Source: Histomonas meleagridis (lineage: Eukaryota > Parabasalia > Tritrichomonadida > Dientamoebidae). From it: a stretch of 64,000 nucleotides of DNA. The stretch spans positions 372,001-436,000 of the forward strand of contig WSYJ01000151.1 of assembly GCA_020186115.1 (NCBI GenBank). The letters run 5' to 3'. A model generated the notes under the pieces. The model ran no database searches, was not told the origin of the DNA, and saw nothing but the letters and a program-made list of their open reading frames with translations. The position numbers were made by a program, and so were the translations under genes. Of this stretch, positions 1-10,012 are shown piece after piece. Numbering within the stretch: position 1 is the stretch's first letter; the number at the start of each line of letters is the position of its first letter.

Positions 1-618
1 GTCCAATTTTCTGGTAAATATTAATACTTGACACTCAAAATCATATTTTTAAATAACTGATTATATTTATTTAATTTTAAATCTTTGAGTTAAGTGATGC
101 TGTTTGAATTTTATCATAATCCAAAATATTATTTAGAGGTAAACAATAATATAAAAGATGACACAAAAGCAAAACAATTTATTTTTTTATATTTGGAATT
201 ATTTTTTGCCTTTGACAAAAAATAAATCCGAGGTTAAAAAAGTTTTTTATTTTCGATATCGTTTTACATGACCACGCTTTCTGCTTATTGAGGATTGATT
301 TTATTTGTCTTTTTTGCTTTATCTTTCTATTCACAAAGACTGGTTTACAATTTGTGGAATATCTCACTTTTTGAAATAGAAATTCAATTCTAAACATGTG
401 AAAAAGTGTCATAATTAATGAAAAAAGAAAAACAAAACCACAAAAATGAATGGGAAGAATTTCTTTCGATTAACCAGATGGTTTTTAGTCTGAATAAAAG
501 AAGTGTAGAATTATGATCGTCATTGTTCTCCTTTGGAAATTTAAAAATTAAGTTGTTGGTAAAATCATTAAATTAATTTGTATTTTAAAAATTAAATATT
601 ACAATAAATGGTATTTTA
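1..618. other. AT-rich intergenic stretch, no gene seen
   Basis: No frame with recognisable protein character was found. The 77-codon reverse frame near 179-412 has low-complexity Lys/Ile/Phe composition and no family resemblance. The stretch probably contains the 3' flank of the Tubby-like gene that ends at 619. Confidence 0.5.
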
Positions 619-1830
619 TTAATCAGTTACTATTGCTATTCCAATAGCAAAAGCCAATAAACTGTTAAATGGTTTCTTACACATCACAGTCAGCACACTA
701 TTCAATGACTTAAACATACAAAATATTCTTTCTCCGTTTTCATCGTTAATTATAAAATTCTTTAAACTCATTTGGATAAGATAAGGACCAAATTCAAGAA
801 ATTTATCCCCATCTTTATCCTTTTGCGGCGAAACGTTTTGATATATTGTTATCCCTTCCACAGGTTCTCCGAGTTTTGCGATTAACGATAAATCTTCTTC
901 TTTTTTGGTGATCACATATGTATCGGTTTCCGGAATAGCAACACGAAACATCTTCGAATGATGATATTTTTTGCCGCTGATGAAAGAAAAGCCTAAAAGT
1001 GAATAATATTTGGGTTCATTATCGTCATCAGATATTGGAGGTGAATATAATGTGAAACGTTTCCCGTCATGATGGCGTTGAAGAATGCCACAAACAGTGG
1101 ACTTGTCATCGGTAATAACATGTGAGTTTCCAAAATGAGTTTTTTTTGATTTGCATTTGAATATTATTGTATCGTTATGCAGCATTTGAAGAGGACGCTT
1201 CGAGCGAAGAGTGGCCTTCTTGGATATTCGTTTTCCAAAGATAATACTGAATGTTTCTTTAGAGTTATCATCATCATCCACTGGTTGGGCGGGTAGTGAT
1301 TCAACTTCCTGCTTTTTGACCTCTGGTTCTTTTGATTCCTGTTTGGGCGTAGGCTCAGATTCTTCTTCAGTGTCAGAATTTGATTTTTTATTATTGGATG
1401 AAGGAGGTGGACTTTTTTTCTTGTTTTCTGCTGGCGGTGGCTGATTTGGAGCTTTCTTGGTTTCTGGTGCTTTCCAATTTTTTTCTTGTTCAATGTGGAA
1501 ATCTGAACTGGAGGAATCTGAAATTGATATTTCATCATCAGAAAAATCACTTGGGCTACTTTTTTTGAGTTTCGTTTGAAGTGTTGGCAAATCGCTACTT
1601 TCCGAATCTGAATCAGATGAAAAAGTAAGTTTAGTTTCTATTGTCGATCTTAAAGGGCTCCTAACAAATCCGCCACGAGGAGCTGAAGGTGATCTAAATC
1701 CACCACGCCCTCTTTGAGCTGGACGAAATGGTCTTTTCTCCATTCCTAGGGCTGATTTGCAAGAAAAAATCACGAGTTTTTGAATGGAATTGAGCACTCC
1801 TGGGAATTGTAAACTAGTCAATATGTTCAT
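619..1830 (-). CDS. Tubby-like protein (C-terminal TUB domain)
   Basis: The protein is 403 residues from the first ATG. The first 30 residues may be untranslated, because a second Met (MEKRPFRPAQRGRGG, at 1743) opens an Arg/Gly-rich tract that looks like a natural N-terminus. Residues ~70-200 are a disordered Ser/Asp/Glu/Pro/Lys-rich linker. From ~200 on it resembles the Tubby barrel: FRVAIPE in the middle and a C-terminus KPFNSLLAFAIGIAIV that matches the family ending in which a hydrophobic helix plugs the barrel. Family knowledge: Tubby domains bind phosphoinositides and often help deliver membrane proteins to cilia or flagella. A flagellar role is therefore possible but inferred. It is divergent from animal Tubby proteins, and the assignment rests mainly on the last 50 residues. 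Confidence 0.65.
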   Translation of the reverse strand: MNILTSLQFPGVLNSIQKLVIFSCKSALGMEKRPFRPAQRGRGGFRSPSAPRGGFVRSPLRSTIETKLTFSSDSDSESSDLPTLQTKLKKSSPSDFSDDEISISDSSSSDFHIEQEKNWKAPETKKAPNQPPPAENKKKSPPPSSNNKKSNSDTEEESEPTPKQESKEPEVKKQEVESLPAQPVDDDDNSKETFSIIFGKRISKKATLRSKRPLQMLHNDTIIFKCKSKKTHFGNSHVITDDKSTVCGILQRHHDGKRFTLYSPPISDDDNEPKYYSLLGFSFISGKKYHHSKMFRVAIPETDTYVITKKEEDLSLIAKLGEPVEGITIYQNVSPQKDKDGDKFLEFGPYLIQMSLKNFIINDENGERIFCMFKSLNSVLTVMCKKPFNSLLAFAIGIAIVTD

Positions 1831-2371
1831 TATTTGTTAACTTTACATTGCAGGAATCTTATTAAACGTGGCTATGTTTGCAAAATTAAATACCACATCT
1901 TTAAAAAATTGTATTTGAAGAAATTTCAAAAAGACTTTTAACCAAATATGGTAGAGCTCTCAGTGACAAACATTAAAAATTATATATATATTTTATAAAT
2001 ACATACTACATTTTGGAATTCGAAAGCCGAATAAACTAATGTTTGGAATTATGGTGCTTCATTATCCTGATGATAAATCTCAATTTGATGTTTTTAGCAA
2101 ATCATTTAAAATAATTCTCATTATTTTGAGAATATTTTTTTTAACAGTTATTTCACAATGTCGTAAATTCAAAATTATCCTAGTGTTACCAGTTTTGTTT
2201 GAAGTTTATTTATTTTTGATTTTTTCGAATGTTTTGGCATCTGCCATCTGGAAGATAAAAAAAATTCTATCAAACATTTACATCTGGTCGCAGAATTCAA
2301 AGCATTGAATTTTTAAGCTTTCAAATACCACTTTTCATACGCGTTGTAAACTATAGAATATTGAATGAAGT
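1831..2371. other. Divergent promoter region between Tubby-like gene and TOR
   Basis: An 89-codon hydrophobic frame at 2039-2308 (+) is present but has no family resemblance and is treated as noncoding. An Inr-like TCATA lies near 2335, about 35 bases before the open frame of the TOR gene. No other signal was seen. Confidence 0.4.
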
Positions 2372-2518
2372 TTGGCTTTGAAATGTTCTCAAACTAAAAG
2401 GGTGCCCCAATTCTTCAGGCTTCCATTCAAGTTGAATATTCGAGAACTCCCCATTCCTTCAAAATGCAAGCAATTAATTGAGCTGTACAATAAATACTAT
2501 GATGATTTTTATTCTGAA

Positions 2519-5500
2519 ATGGTTCGAATGGGTAATTCAGCTCTTTCTGAATATGTTGATAAATACATTCAACTACTTACAACAATGTCAAAGTCTTTAG
2601 AAAAGGAAGATAAGTGCAGAGCTGGTATTGGAGTTGTATCATTGCATTCCTTTGGGTATCCTAATTTTGAACAATTGACACATGTGTTTGACAGAATTAT
2701 TCCACAATCTGACCGTGAGTGTGTAAAGTTTACAAGTTGGTGTGCAGGAAAACTTATTTGTCACCCACGTGAAGAGCAATTTCATTATATTTCACATTTA
2801 TTCAAGAGAATTCTTGGGTGGATTCGTGCCCATGGCAGAAGAGAAAGGTATTTAGCTGCAATAAATTTGATTCAATCCCTAACATTAAATGCAGGAAGTT
2901 ACATGGTAATATATTTACAAACTTTAAAGGCTGAAGCATGGAGGATGTTATCACATCCGTCACATCAAGTTCTAAAAGACGCCGCCAAGTGTTATAGTAC
3001 GTTTACCCAAGCAGTTATGCGATATTCAAGAAATCATTTACACTCATATTTAACCTATATAATGAGTATTTGTGATGGTCTTTTAGGATTCAAAAGTCCT
3101 ACCAAGGATTATGCTGCTCTTTTAATTATCAAATCCATTAGCCAATTAAATTTAAATTATATTGTAACAGGTGTTGATCGAATTTCAGCTGTTATTTTAA
3201 ACGTATATAAAAGGTCAAGTACTCCATTGATCAAAAGTCTTGCAATATGTACTCTATCACAACTTTCTATGTATCGACCAGATTACTTTGTTGACAATAT
3301 CGTTGACAAAATATTTGACAGTTTTTCTGAACTTATTTTGGATTTTGACCATGACATTGTGAAACCGTTAATTTTATTTTGCCAGACGATACCGGACTAT
3401 GTATTGAAACGAATTGAATCCTATACAAAAATTGTGCTCAATTTATTCAAGGAGAACTTATTTAAATCATGTTTTCTTTTATTGCAGACATTAATTCAAA
3501 CATTTCCTGATTATTTCTTCAAGAATAATATCAATCATAAGTTATTAAATGTATTACCAGCAAATTTTTCGATTCATTATAGTCGATTTTTTATCTCATA
3601 TTTTGAAATTGCGCAAAAATATCAAAAAGATATAACTAAAGATGAATTATTTAAAGGTTTAATCAAACGAATAATTGAAGAACTTCATAAAAATCATTTA
3701 TATCCACCATTAAAATTAATTGCACATTTACCAAAGTCATTATTAAAAGAGAAAGGCGAATTAATAAAAGAAATATTACCATTGTTTTCGAATAATCCAA
3801 AAACGAAACCATATACAGTTGAAATTACTAAAGCTTTTTTCAATATATCAATTTCGAGTCATGTTATAACGCATGATGAAATATATACCAAAATAATATT
3901 TGTAGCATTATATGAAGAAACTGCAATAAATCGATGTCGGATATTACGTATTTTAGAGAAGAATTGTACAAAAGAAATTGCAACTAATGAACATTTAAAC
4001 ACATTACGCGCATTTATAAACGATGAATCATATTCAGTACGGAAAATTATATTTAATATATATCGAAATATATCGAAATATAATCCAATTCATGTGTTAT
4101 ATATAACAAGAGAATCATTAATGGCAAATATATTTAATCTAAAGAAATCAGGAATTCGACAAAAGGCACAAATCGCATCGATTTTACCCGATTTAATTAA
4201 GGCTTCAATATCATCCATTAATTTATATTCCGAATTATTAATGAACATTATTTTAAAGTCATTTAAAAAAGCGAATGAAATAAATTTTATAAATTTTCTA
4301 GAACAAAATTCACAAATATTTTATTTGGTTGGATTAGTTAATTGTATTCCATTTATTGCCGAATTTGATCCAGATAAAATCCGGAAAAACATTGATCAAT
4401 TAATAACATATTTTTGTGATCATTTAATACCAACAGAACATCGATTATTAATATTATCGATATTAAATTCATTTATATTTATATTATCACCTCCATGCAT
4501 AGATATAAATATTCGAGCTAAAGTACCATTGATATTATTAGTATGTACAAAGTTATTATCAACAATTAATTCAAGAAAAGCTAAAACTGGAATATTAAAA
4601 GTTATTGGTATAATTGGAGAAATAGAAGTACATCAAAAAACAATTTATAAGTTTAATAATAATTTCCAACAAGATGATATGGATGAAGAATTAACACGAC
4701 AATTCTTTAGGCCTCATAGAGATAATGAACAAGAAATTGATGAGATACAATTATTCGATCCAGTACAAGTTCAATATTATTATATATCTATTGTAGCTAA
4801 TTCTTTATTTGAAGTATTTTCGGATGAAAAATCTTCTGATTTACGATTTGAAACAATTCAAATCCTTGTGAAAGTATTATCGAATCCAAAGAATTCAACT
4901 TTACGATATTTCGATACATTTGTAAATAAATTATTATCAATTTTAGAAGATGAAAATGTAACAAAGATTCAATTATATTTACCCGAATTTTGTAAATTAA
5001 TTCGTATGTCAGGTAATAATATAATACCATTTGTAGATCGTACATTACGATTTATTAAGTTAAAGTTATGTAATGAATTAATAATATATTTCATGGATTT
5101 GATTTTAGCGTATATCGATTCATTAGGTAATAGTTTTTCTTTATATATATCGAATTTAATTTATATCCTTTTAGGACTTTTGGATACATGGAAAACTAAA
5201 GATGTACAAATATGTCGGAAAATTCTCGAAATATTTTCTAAAATTGGAATTTCAACAATTAACATACGATTTCTAATTGTTTTACAAGTATGTGAAACTA
5301 TTATATGTTTAAATACAATACCTTTTATCCGAATAATATCATTAAATACATTAAAAATATTCGTCGAAAATTTCGATGTTTCTGATTATATACCAAATAT
5401 ATTACGATCGATTTCATTTTCATTCCAATATTTTAATGATGATCAACAAACTTATGAAGAAACTAAACAACTTTTATATGCGTTAATTTTATATAATAAG

Positions 5501-8500
5501 AAATGGTTAATACCAAATCTTAAACAAAGTAATAATGAAATAAATTTGTTTCAAATTAATAATCCCGAAATATCGGAAATATTACAAAAGAATTATACTA
5601 AAAATGAGTTAAAAAATTTAATTAAAAAATCTGGAATATATTTCATACAACAAAATATCGAAAAATTCGATCGACCATATACATTTTCAGAAGATTCATT
5701 ATTTGCACGTATTATTACACCTAATTTTGGCTTAGGTAAATATTATGAAATTTGGGCATCTAATTTCATATTAACATTTATAATGTTAAGCCCTATAAAT
5801 TGTATACGAATTTGTTATTCAATAGCAACATCGAATTATTCATTTGCATTATCGATTTTTAATGCGGCGTTTTATTCATGTTGGAAATTATTAACAGAAA
5901 AAGGGAAATTCTTAATAACATCGGCATTAAATGAGTTTTTTTCATCAGAAGAAATATATTATAATAATAAAATAGGTAAAGACTTATTAAATATGTTATT
6001 CTTTATGCATAAAATGTCTTTTCCTATAAACATTGACTTTAAAGTATTAATTAAAGCTTGTTTAAATAAAGGTTATCCTGGATTTGCATTAAGATTATTA
6101 CAAGAGAAATTCGATAAAAAACAAATTAAAAACGAAGATATAATACAATTAATTGATGTGTTATTAGAAATTAATAATTATTCGGACGCTTTAACTATCT
6201 TTAAAATGTTTATTAAGGGTCAACCTGATATAAATTTATTAATAAAGTTAAAGTTATGGGATAAAGCTTTAATGACACAAAAAGAAAAATTTAATGATCC
6301 GTTTTCTAAACAAAAAACTTTTGCACCATTTATTAGATCATTAATAAAATTAGAACAATATGAAGATGTAATGAAACATTATGACTTCTTCCAAAAAGTT
6401 GATATATCAGAGAAGAAAAGAACATCCGAATATTTTGCAGAAGCAGCTTTAAAGCTTCAACGATGGGAAGATTTAAATAATATATTAAATTATTCGCCAA
6501 ATAATAATATTAAATGTAATATCTTTTTATTGTTAAATTTATTACATAATAAAAAATTCGATCAAATTGATAATATAATTGAGAAAAGTTATCGATTATT
6601 ATCGAATTTACCAATAAAATTTTTAGCGGAAGAACAAAAAATACAAAAAGAAATTATATATTATTCACAACAATTATTCGAAATATCAGAAATGAAAAAA
6701 TGGTTCGAAACTAATGATGAAAATCTTAAAAAGAAAATTCAAGAAAATTGGGAAAAACGAATTAAAACAGCGCCTCGTGATTATGACTTTTGGAATCGAA
6801 TTATTACAAATCGTGTTCATGTAACTAAAATATATGATGAATCATTAATAAAATTATTCCAATTAACAAATAATAATAAATCATATTTAAACTCATTTCG
6901 AATATTATTTCCTAATTTCGATATGACAAAATCAAATTATATTGAACGAATTTGTTATATTTTAGTCGAACATAATTTAGGAAGTTATAAAAAGGCATTA
7001 AATGATTTAGAAAATATATTAAATGTAATACCTAATTGTTCTTTAAAGAAACAATGCGTTTCATTATATGTCGATTGGGAAATCGAATTAAATGATTCGA
7101 AAGAATCTTATCAACATCTTTATAACTCATTAAATTCATTATTCGAATCAAGTTTCAAGAAAACTTCTTTTTGGAAATCGAAAACATTAAATAATTGTTC
7201 TGATATTAATAATAATAGTGTACAATTTAAAGGGAATTATTTCAAGAAAATTAAACCTTATTCATCATTAACATTTGTCTTTCCTAAAAACATCTTAAAA
7301 AATCTATATGATGAAAATGATGAAGAACTTTTACGTAAATGGTCATTAATTAATATCGAAATGATGAATCATGACCTAAAGAACTCCAAAGTTTATGTTT
7401 TTAAAGCATTTCAAGCTTTATTAAAATGTTGTATCATATCACATTCATTTCCAGATATGGTACAATTATTAAATTTATTTTTTGAACATACGAAAGAAAT
7501 TTTAGAATTTAATCAAAGATCAGAAGAACTTTTTGATAATTTCACTCCGACTATGTTATTAAATGTATCACCGCAATTATTAATACAATTATCACATCCA
7601 ATAACTAAAATCTCGAATTTAATACATCAAATTATATTAAAACTTTTACCTGAACATTATCATTCTTTAATATTCTCATTAATAGTAATCCAAAACTCAC
7701 AAAATAAAGAACGTGCTAAAGCATCACAAGACATATTATTAAAATTCCATCGAATTTGTCCTGAGCAACATAAAGAAGTAATGTTAATTAAGCGCTCATT
7801 AATATATGCAGCTAATACATGGTATGAATTAACATTAAATCAAATCTATAATGCAAAAGATCAATATCAAAACAATGAATATAAAAACTTTCGAAACATT
7901 TTATTGAATTTATATCGTGAATATCAAGAGCCTCATTGTCAATTACATTATCAATTTTTACAAGAATTTAATTTAGAAATCGAACAATTAAATGTTTTAT
8001 TAAATGAAAAACAATCAACAAAAATTAATGAATCATTATATAAATGGTGTGAAACAATGGAAGATTATGTGTCAAACATAACAAAGAATATACAATTAAT
8101 ACAACTTTCTTCAATATCTTCAACGTTATGTAATAAGTCTAGTTTCTATTTGGCAGTGTTCGGTACTTATAAACCTGGAAAACAAATTATTCGAATTAAA
8201 TATTTCATTGGTCAAATCGGTATTTATATGTCGAAACAACAACCAAAAGAAATTATAGTACGTGGTGAAGATGGTAAATTTTATCAATATCTTCTTAAGG
8301 GTCATGAAGACTTACGATTAGATGAAAGAATTATGCAGTTCTTTAAGTTAATTAATTCATATATAAAACAAAATAATAATTTTAAGTCAAATATAATTTC
8401 AACGACGAACGTTATCCCGATTTCTTTGAGACACGGTTTGGTTCAATGGTTTACGGAAACGAATACTTTACAAAGCGTAATTGAACAATACCGAAAAATC

Positions 8501-9307
8501 ATGAAAAGAAATCCACATGAAGAAATAGACTTAATGTTAAAATATTCGATTGATAGATATGACGGACTTTTACCAATACAAAAGATGCAAATAATGGAAA
8601 GAATTTTTAATGAAATTCCAAATGATGATTTAAGTAATTTCTTTTGGATTAAAGCATCTACTACAGATATTTGGTGGAAACGCACAGAAACTTTTATTAT
8701 TTCTTGTGCAATGACTTCTATTGTTGGATATGTTATAGGTTTAGGTGATCGACATCCTTCGAATTTATTAATAGATGAACTATTTGGGAGAATAATTCAC
8801 ATCGATTTCGGTGATTGTTTTGAAAGAGCTGCAAAAAGAGATAGGCTTCCTGAGGTTGTTCCTTTTAGGTTAACGAGAATGATGGTAAAGGCTATGGGTA
8901 TTGCAGGGATTAATGGGCTTTATAAGTCGATATTTATAAATATGTCAAAAATTTTGAGAGAAAATAAAAATGTCCTTATGATGGTGTTGGCATTGTTTGT
9001 CCATGAACCATTAGCTGACCCTGATGACGACTTCACTTACGAAAAGAAAATAATTAGAACAAGTACATCAATGAGTGTACTCTCTGCGGGATTCGATGAA
9101 AATAATGTTTTGAGTTCTGATTTCGTAAATAGAAAATATATTTCGAATACGGAATTAAGAAAAATTGTAAAAAGTAAATTAAATGGAACAGAGTTCGGTA
9201 CGAAAAATCCTTTGTCTGTGGAACAACAGGCAGAAAGATTAATAGAAATGGCAACAAGTACTTATAACTTGGCAAAAATGTACCACGGATGGTGTCCGTA
9301 TTGGTAA
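2519..9307 (+). CDS. TOR: TOR serine/threonine kinase (PIKK family)
   Basis: This is a full-length TOR of about 2262 residues from the first in-frame ATG. The frame is open without an ATG back to 2369, so an upstream start needs an unseen exon or a base error near 2365-2372. Order: long HEAT-repeat solenoid (~1-1150), FAT region (~1200-1750), FRB (~1760-1860), kinase (~1880-2180) with LLKGHEDLRLDERIMQ, catalytic GLGDRHPSN at ~2073 and HIDFGD at ~2093, and a C-terminal FATC ending YHGWCPYW. GHEDLR.DER and the GWCP[FY]W tail are diagnostic of TOR rather than ATM/ATR. The segment AVFGTYKPGKQIIRI matches the TOR AVPGTYDP block. Family role: the TORC1/TORC2 catalytic subunit controlling growth. 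The FRB position matching human Ser2035 reads Ile (codon at 7844), which in other TORs gives rapamycin resistance. Frame intact with no introns visible. Confidence 0.93.
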   Translation: MVRMGNSALSEYVDKYIQLLTTMSKSLEKEDKCRAGIGVVSLHSFGYPNFEQLTHVFDRIIPQSDRECVKFTSWCAGKLICHPREEQFHYISHLFKRILGWIRAHGRRERYLAAINLIQSLTLNAGSYMVIYLQTLKAEAWRMLSHPSHQVLKDAAKCYSTFTQAVMRYSRNHLHSYLTYIMSICDGLLGFKSPTKDYAALLIIKSISQLNLNYIVTGVDRISAVILNVYKRSSTPLIKSLAICTLSQLSMYRPDYFVDNIVDKIFDSFSELILDFDHDIVKPLILFCQTIPDYVLKRIESYTKIVLNLFKENLFKSCFLLLQTLIQTFPDYFFKNNINHKLLNVLPANFSIHYSRFFISYFEIAQKYQKDITKDELFKGLIKRIIEELHKNHLYPPLKLIAHLPKSLLKEKGELIKEILPLFSNNPKTKPYTVEITKAFFNISISSHVITHDEIYTKIIFVALYEETAINRCRILRILEKNCTKEIATNEHLNTLRAFINDESYSVRKIIFNIYRNISKYNPIHVLYITRESLMANIFNLKKSGIRQKAQIASILPDLIKASISSINLYSELLMNIILKSFKKANEINFINFLEQNSQIFYLVGLVNCIPFIAEFDPDKIRKNIDQLITYFCDHLIPTEHRLLILSILNSFIFILSPPCIDINIRAKVPLILLVCTKLLSTINSRKAKTGILKVIGIIGEIEVHQKTIYKFNNNFQQDDMDEELTRQFFRPHRDNEQEIDEIQLFDPVQVQYYYISIVANSLFEVFSDEKSSDLRFETIQILVKVLSNPKNSTLRYFDTFVNKLLSILEDENVTKIQLYLPEFCKLIRMSGNNIIPFVDRTLRFIKLKLCNELIIYFMDLILAYIDSLGNSFSLYISNLIYILLGLLDTWKTKDVQICRKILEIFSKIGISTINIRFLIVLQVCETIICLNTIPFIRIISLNTLKIFVENFDVSDYIPNILRSISFSFQYFNDDQQTYEETKQLLYALILYNKKWLIPNLKQSNNEINLFQINNPEISEILQKNYTKNELKNLIKKSGIYFIQQNIEKFDRPYTFSEDSLFARIITPNFGLGKYYEIWASNFILTFIMLSPINCIRICYSIATSNYSFALSIFNAAFYSCWKLLTEKGKFLITSALNEFFSSEEIYYNNKIGKDLLNMLFFMHKMSFPINIDFKVLIKACLNKGYPGFALRLLQEKFDKKQIKNEDIIQLIDVLLEINNYSDALTIFKMFIKGQPDINLLIKLKLWDKALMTQKEKFNDPFSKQKTFAPFIRSLIKLEQYEDVMKHYDFFQKVDISEKKRTSEYFAEAALKLQRWEDLNNILNYSPNNNIKCNIFLLLNLLHNKKFDQIDNIIEKSYRLLSNLPIKFLAEEQKIQKEIIYYSQQLFEISEMKKWFETNDENLKKKIQENWEKRIKTAPRDYDFWNRIITNRVHVTKIYDESLIKLFQLTNNNKSYLNSFRILFPNFDMTKSNYIERICYILVEHNLGSYKKALNDLENILNVIPNCSLKKQCVSLYVDWEIELNDSKESYQHLYNSLNSLFESSFKKTSFWKSKTLNNCSDINNNSVQFKGNYFKKIKPYSSLTFVFPKNILKNLYDENDEELLRKWSLINIEMMNHDLKNSKVYVFKAFQALLKCCIISHSFPDMVQLLNLFFEHTKEILEFNQRSEELFDNFTPTMLLNVSPQLLIQLSHPITKISNLIHQIILKLLPEHYHSLIFSLIVIQNSQNKERAKASQDILLKFHRICPEQHKEVMLIKRSLIYAANTWYELTLNQIYNAKDQYQNNEYKNFRNILLNLYREYQEPHCQLHYQFLQEFNLEIEQLNVLLNEKQSTKINESLYKWCETMEDYVSNITKNIQLIQLSSISSTLCNKSSFYLAVFGTYKPGKQIIRIKYFIGQIGIYMSKQQPKEIIVRGEDGKFYQYLLKGHEDLRLDERIMQFFKLINSYIKQNNNFKSNIISTTNVIPISLRHGLVQWFTETNTLQSVIEQYRKIMKRNPHEEIDLMLKYSIDRYDGLLPIQKMQIMERIFNEIPNDDLSNFFWIKASTTDIWWKRTETFIISCAMTSIVGYVIGLGDRHPSNLLIDELFGRIIHIDFGDCFERAAKRDRLPEVVPFRLTRMMVKAMGIAGINGLYKSIFINMSKILRENKNVLMMVLALFVHEPLADPDDDFTYEKKIIRTSTSMSVLSAGFDENNVLSSDFVNRKYISNTELRKIVKSKLNGTEFGTKNPLSVEQQAERLIEMATSTYNLAKMYHGWCPYW

Positions 9308-10012
9308 TTGTAAATAAAAATGTATAAATATGCAAACGTCAACATGAATATTTAAAATTATTATGTGATAAAAATTCCACTTGAATACATCCTTAAAATT
9401 TGAAAAACAATTCTGGCTCTATATTTTTACATTCACAGAAACAATTGCATTCACTAAATCAAATACATTTACTAGTTCTAATACTTATAGTGTTTCATTT
9501 ATATTAAATGAGAACTTGACACTAGCTATAACATTAATTTTTTCTTTTGAAGTTGCTTAATATATTTATATTTAAAGTTCAGAATCATCAAATGTTGAAC
9601 TTAATCATAGTATACCAATTGGGATGATGAATACAAGAATTGAAAAAGATCCGTACACATGTGAAAATCCATTCGTATTAATACCGTGTTGGCCAACACG
9701 GTGCATATGGTTATTTACAAGAAAGGTGGAACATGAGTTTGAAAATCTCTCTGTAGATTTGTTTCTTAATACACACAATTTCCAGAAGATAGGGATGACA
9801 AAACAAGGTTTTTGATAAATCAATTATTTTATCATTTTATTTTTAATTTTAAATATAAAAGTTTTTAAATTGTTGTTAATAACTCACTTCGAATCCTGCT
9901 CCGAATTTATCATCAATCATGCAATGCATTTAATATTTTCTATGAGATCTTGCAACACCAAATTTTGATTAGAATTAACGTACCCATTCACCTCATCTGC
10001 GATTTTGTCATT
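9308..10012. other. Intergenic, no gene supported
   Basis: Apart from the palindrome at 9683-9702, only short unsupported frames are present (63-72 codons around 9605-9823 on both strands, mutual shadows). A TCATT at ~10008 just before the ankyrin gene ATG fits the trichomonad Inr. Confidence 0.4.
9683..9702. repeat. Perfect 20-bp palindrome
   Basis: The sequence ACCGTGTTGGCCAACACGGT is its own reverse complement and is 60% G+C in a region of about 25% G+C. It could be a dimeric protein-binding site, a cruciform or a transposon remnant. Nothing else around it identifies it. Confidence 0.8.

Noticed and set aside
179-412. 77-codon reverse frame near the window start
   Set aside because: Low-complexity composition, no family resemblance, and no promoter-like signal.
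2039-2308. 89-codon hydrophobic forward frame before TOR
   Set aside because: Phe/Ile/Leu-rich as expected of translated AT-rich DNA; no motif and no similarity.
9605-9823. Two overlapping frames on opposite strands around the palindrome
   Set aside because: They are mutual shadows over a slightly G+C-richer patch; neither resembles a known family.
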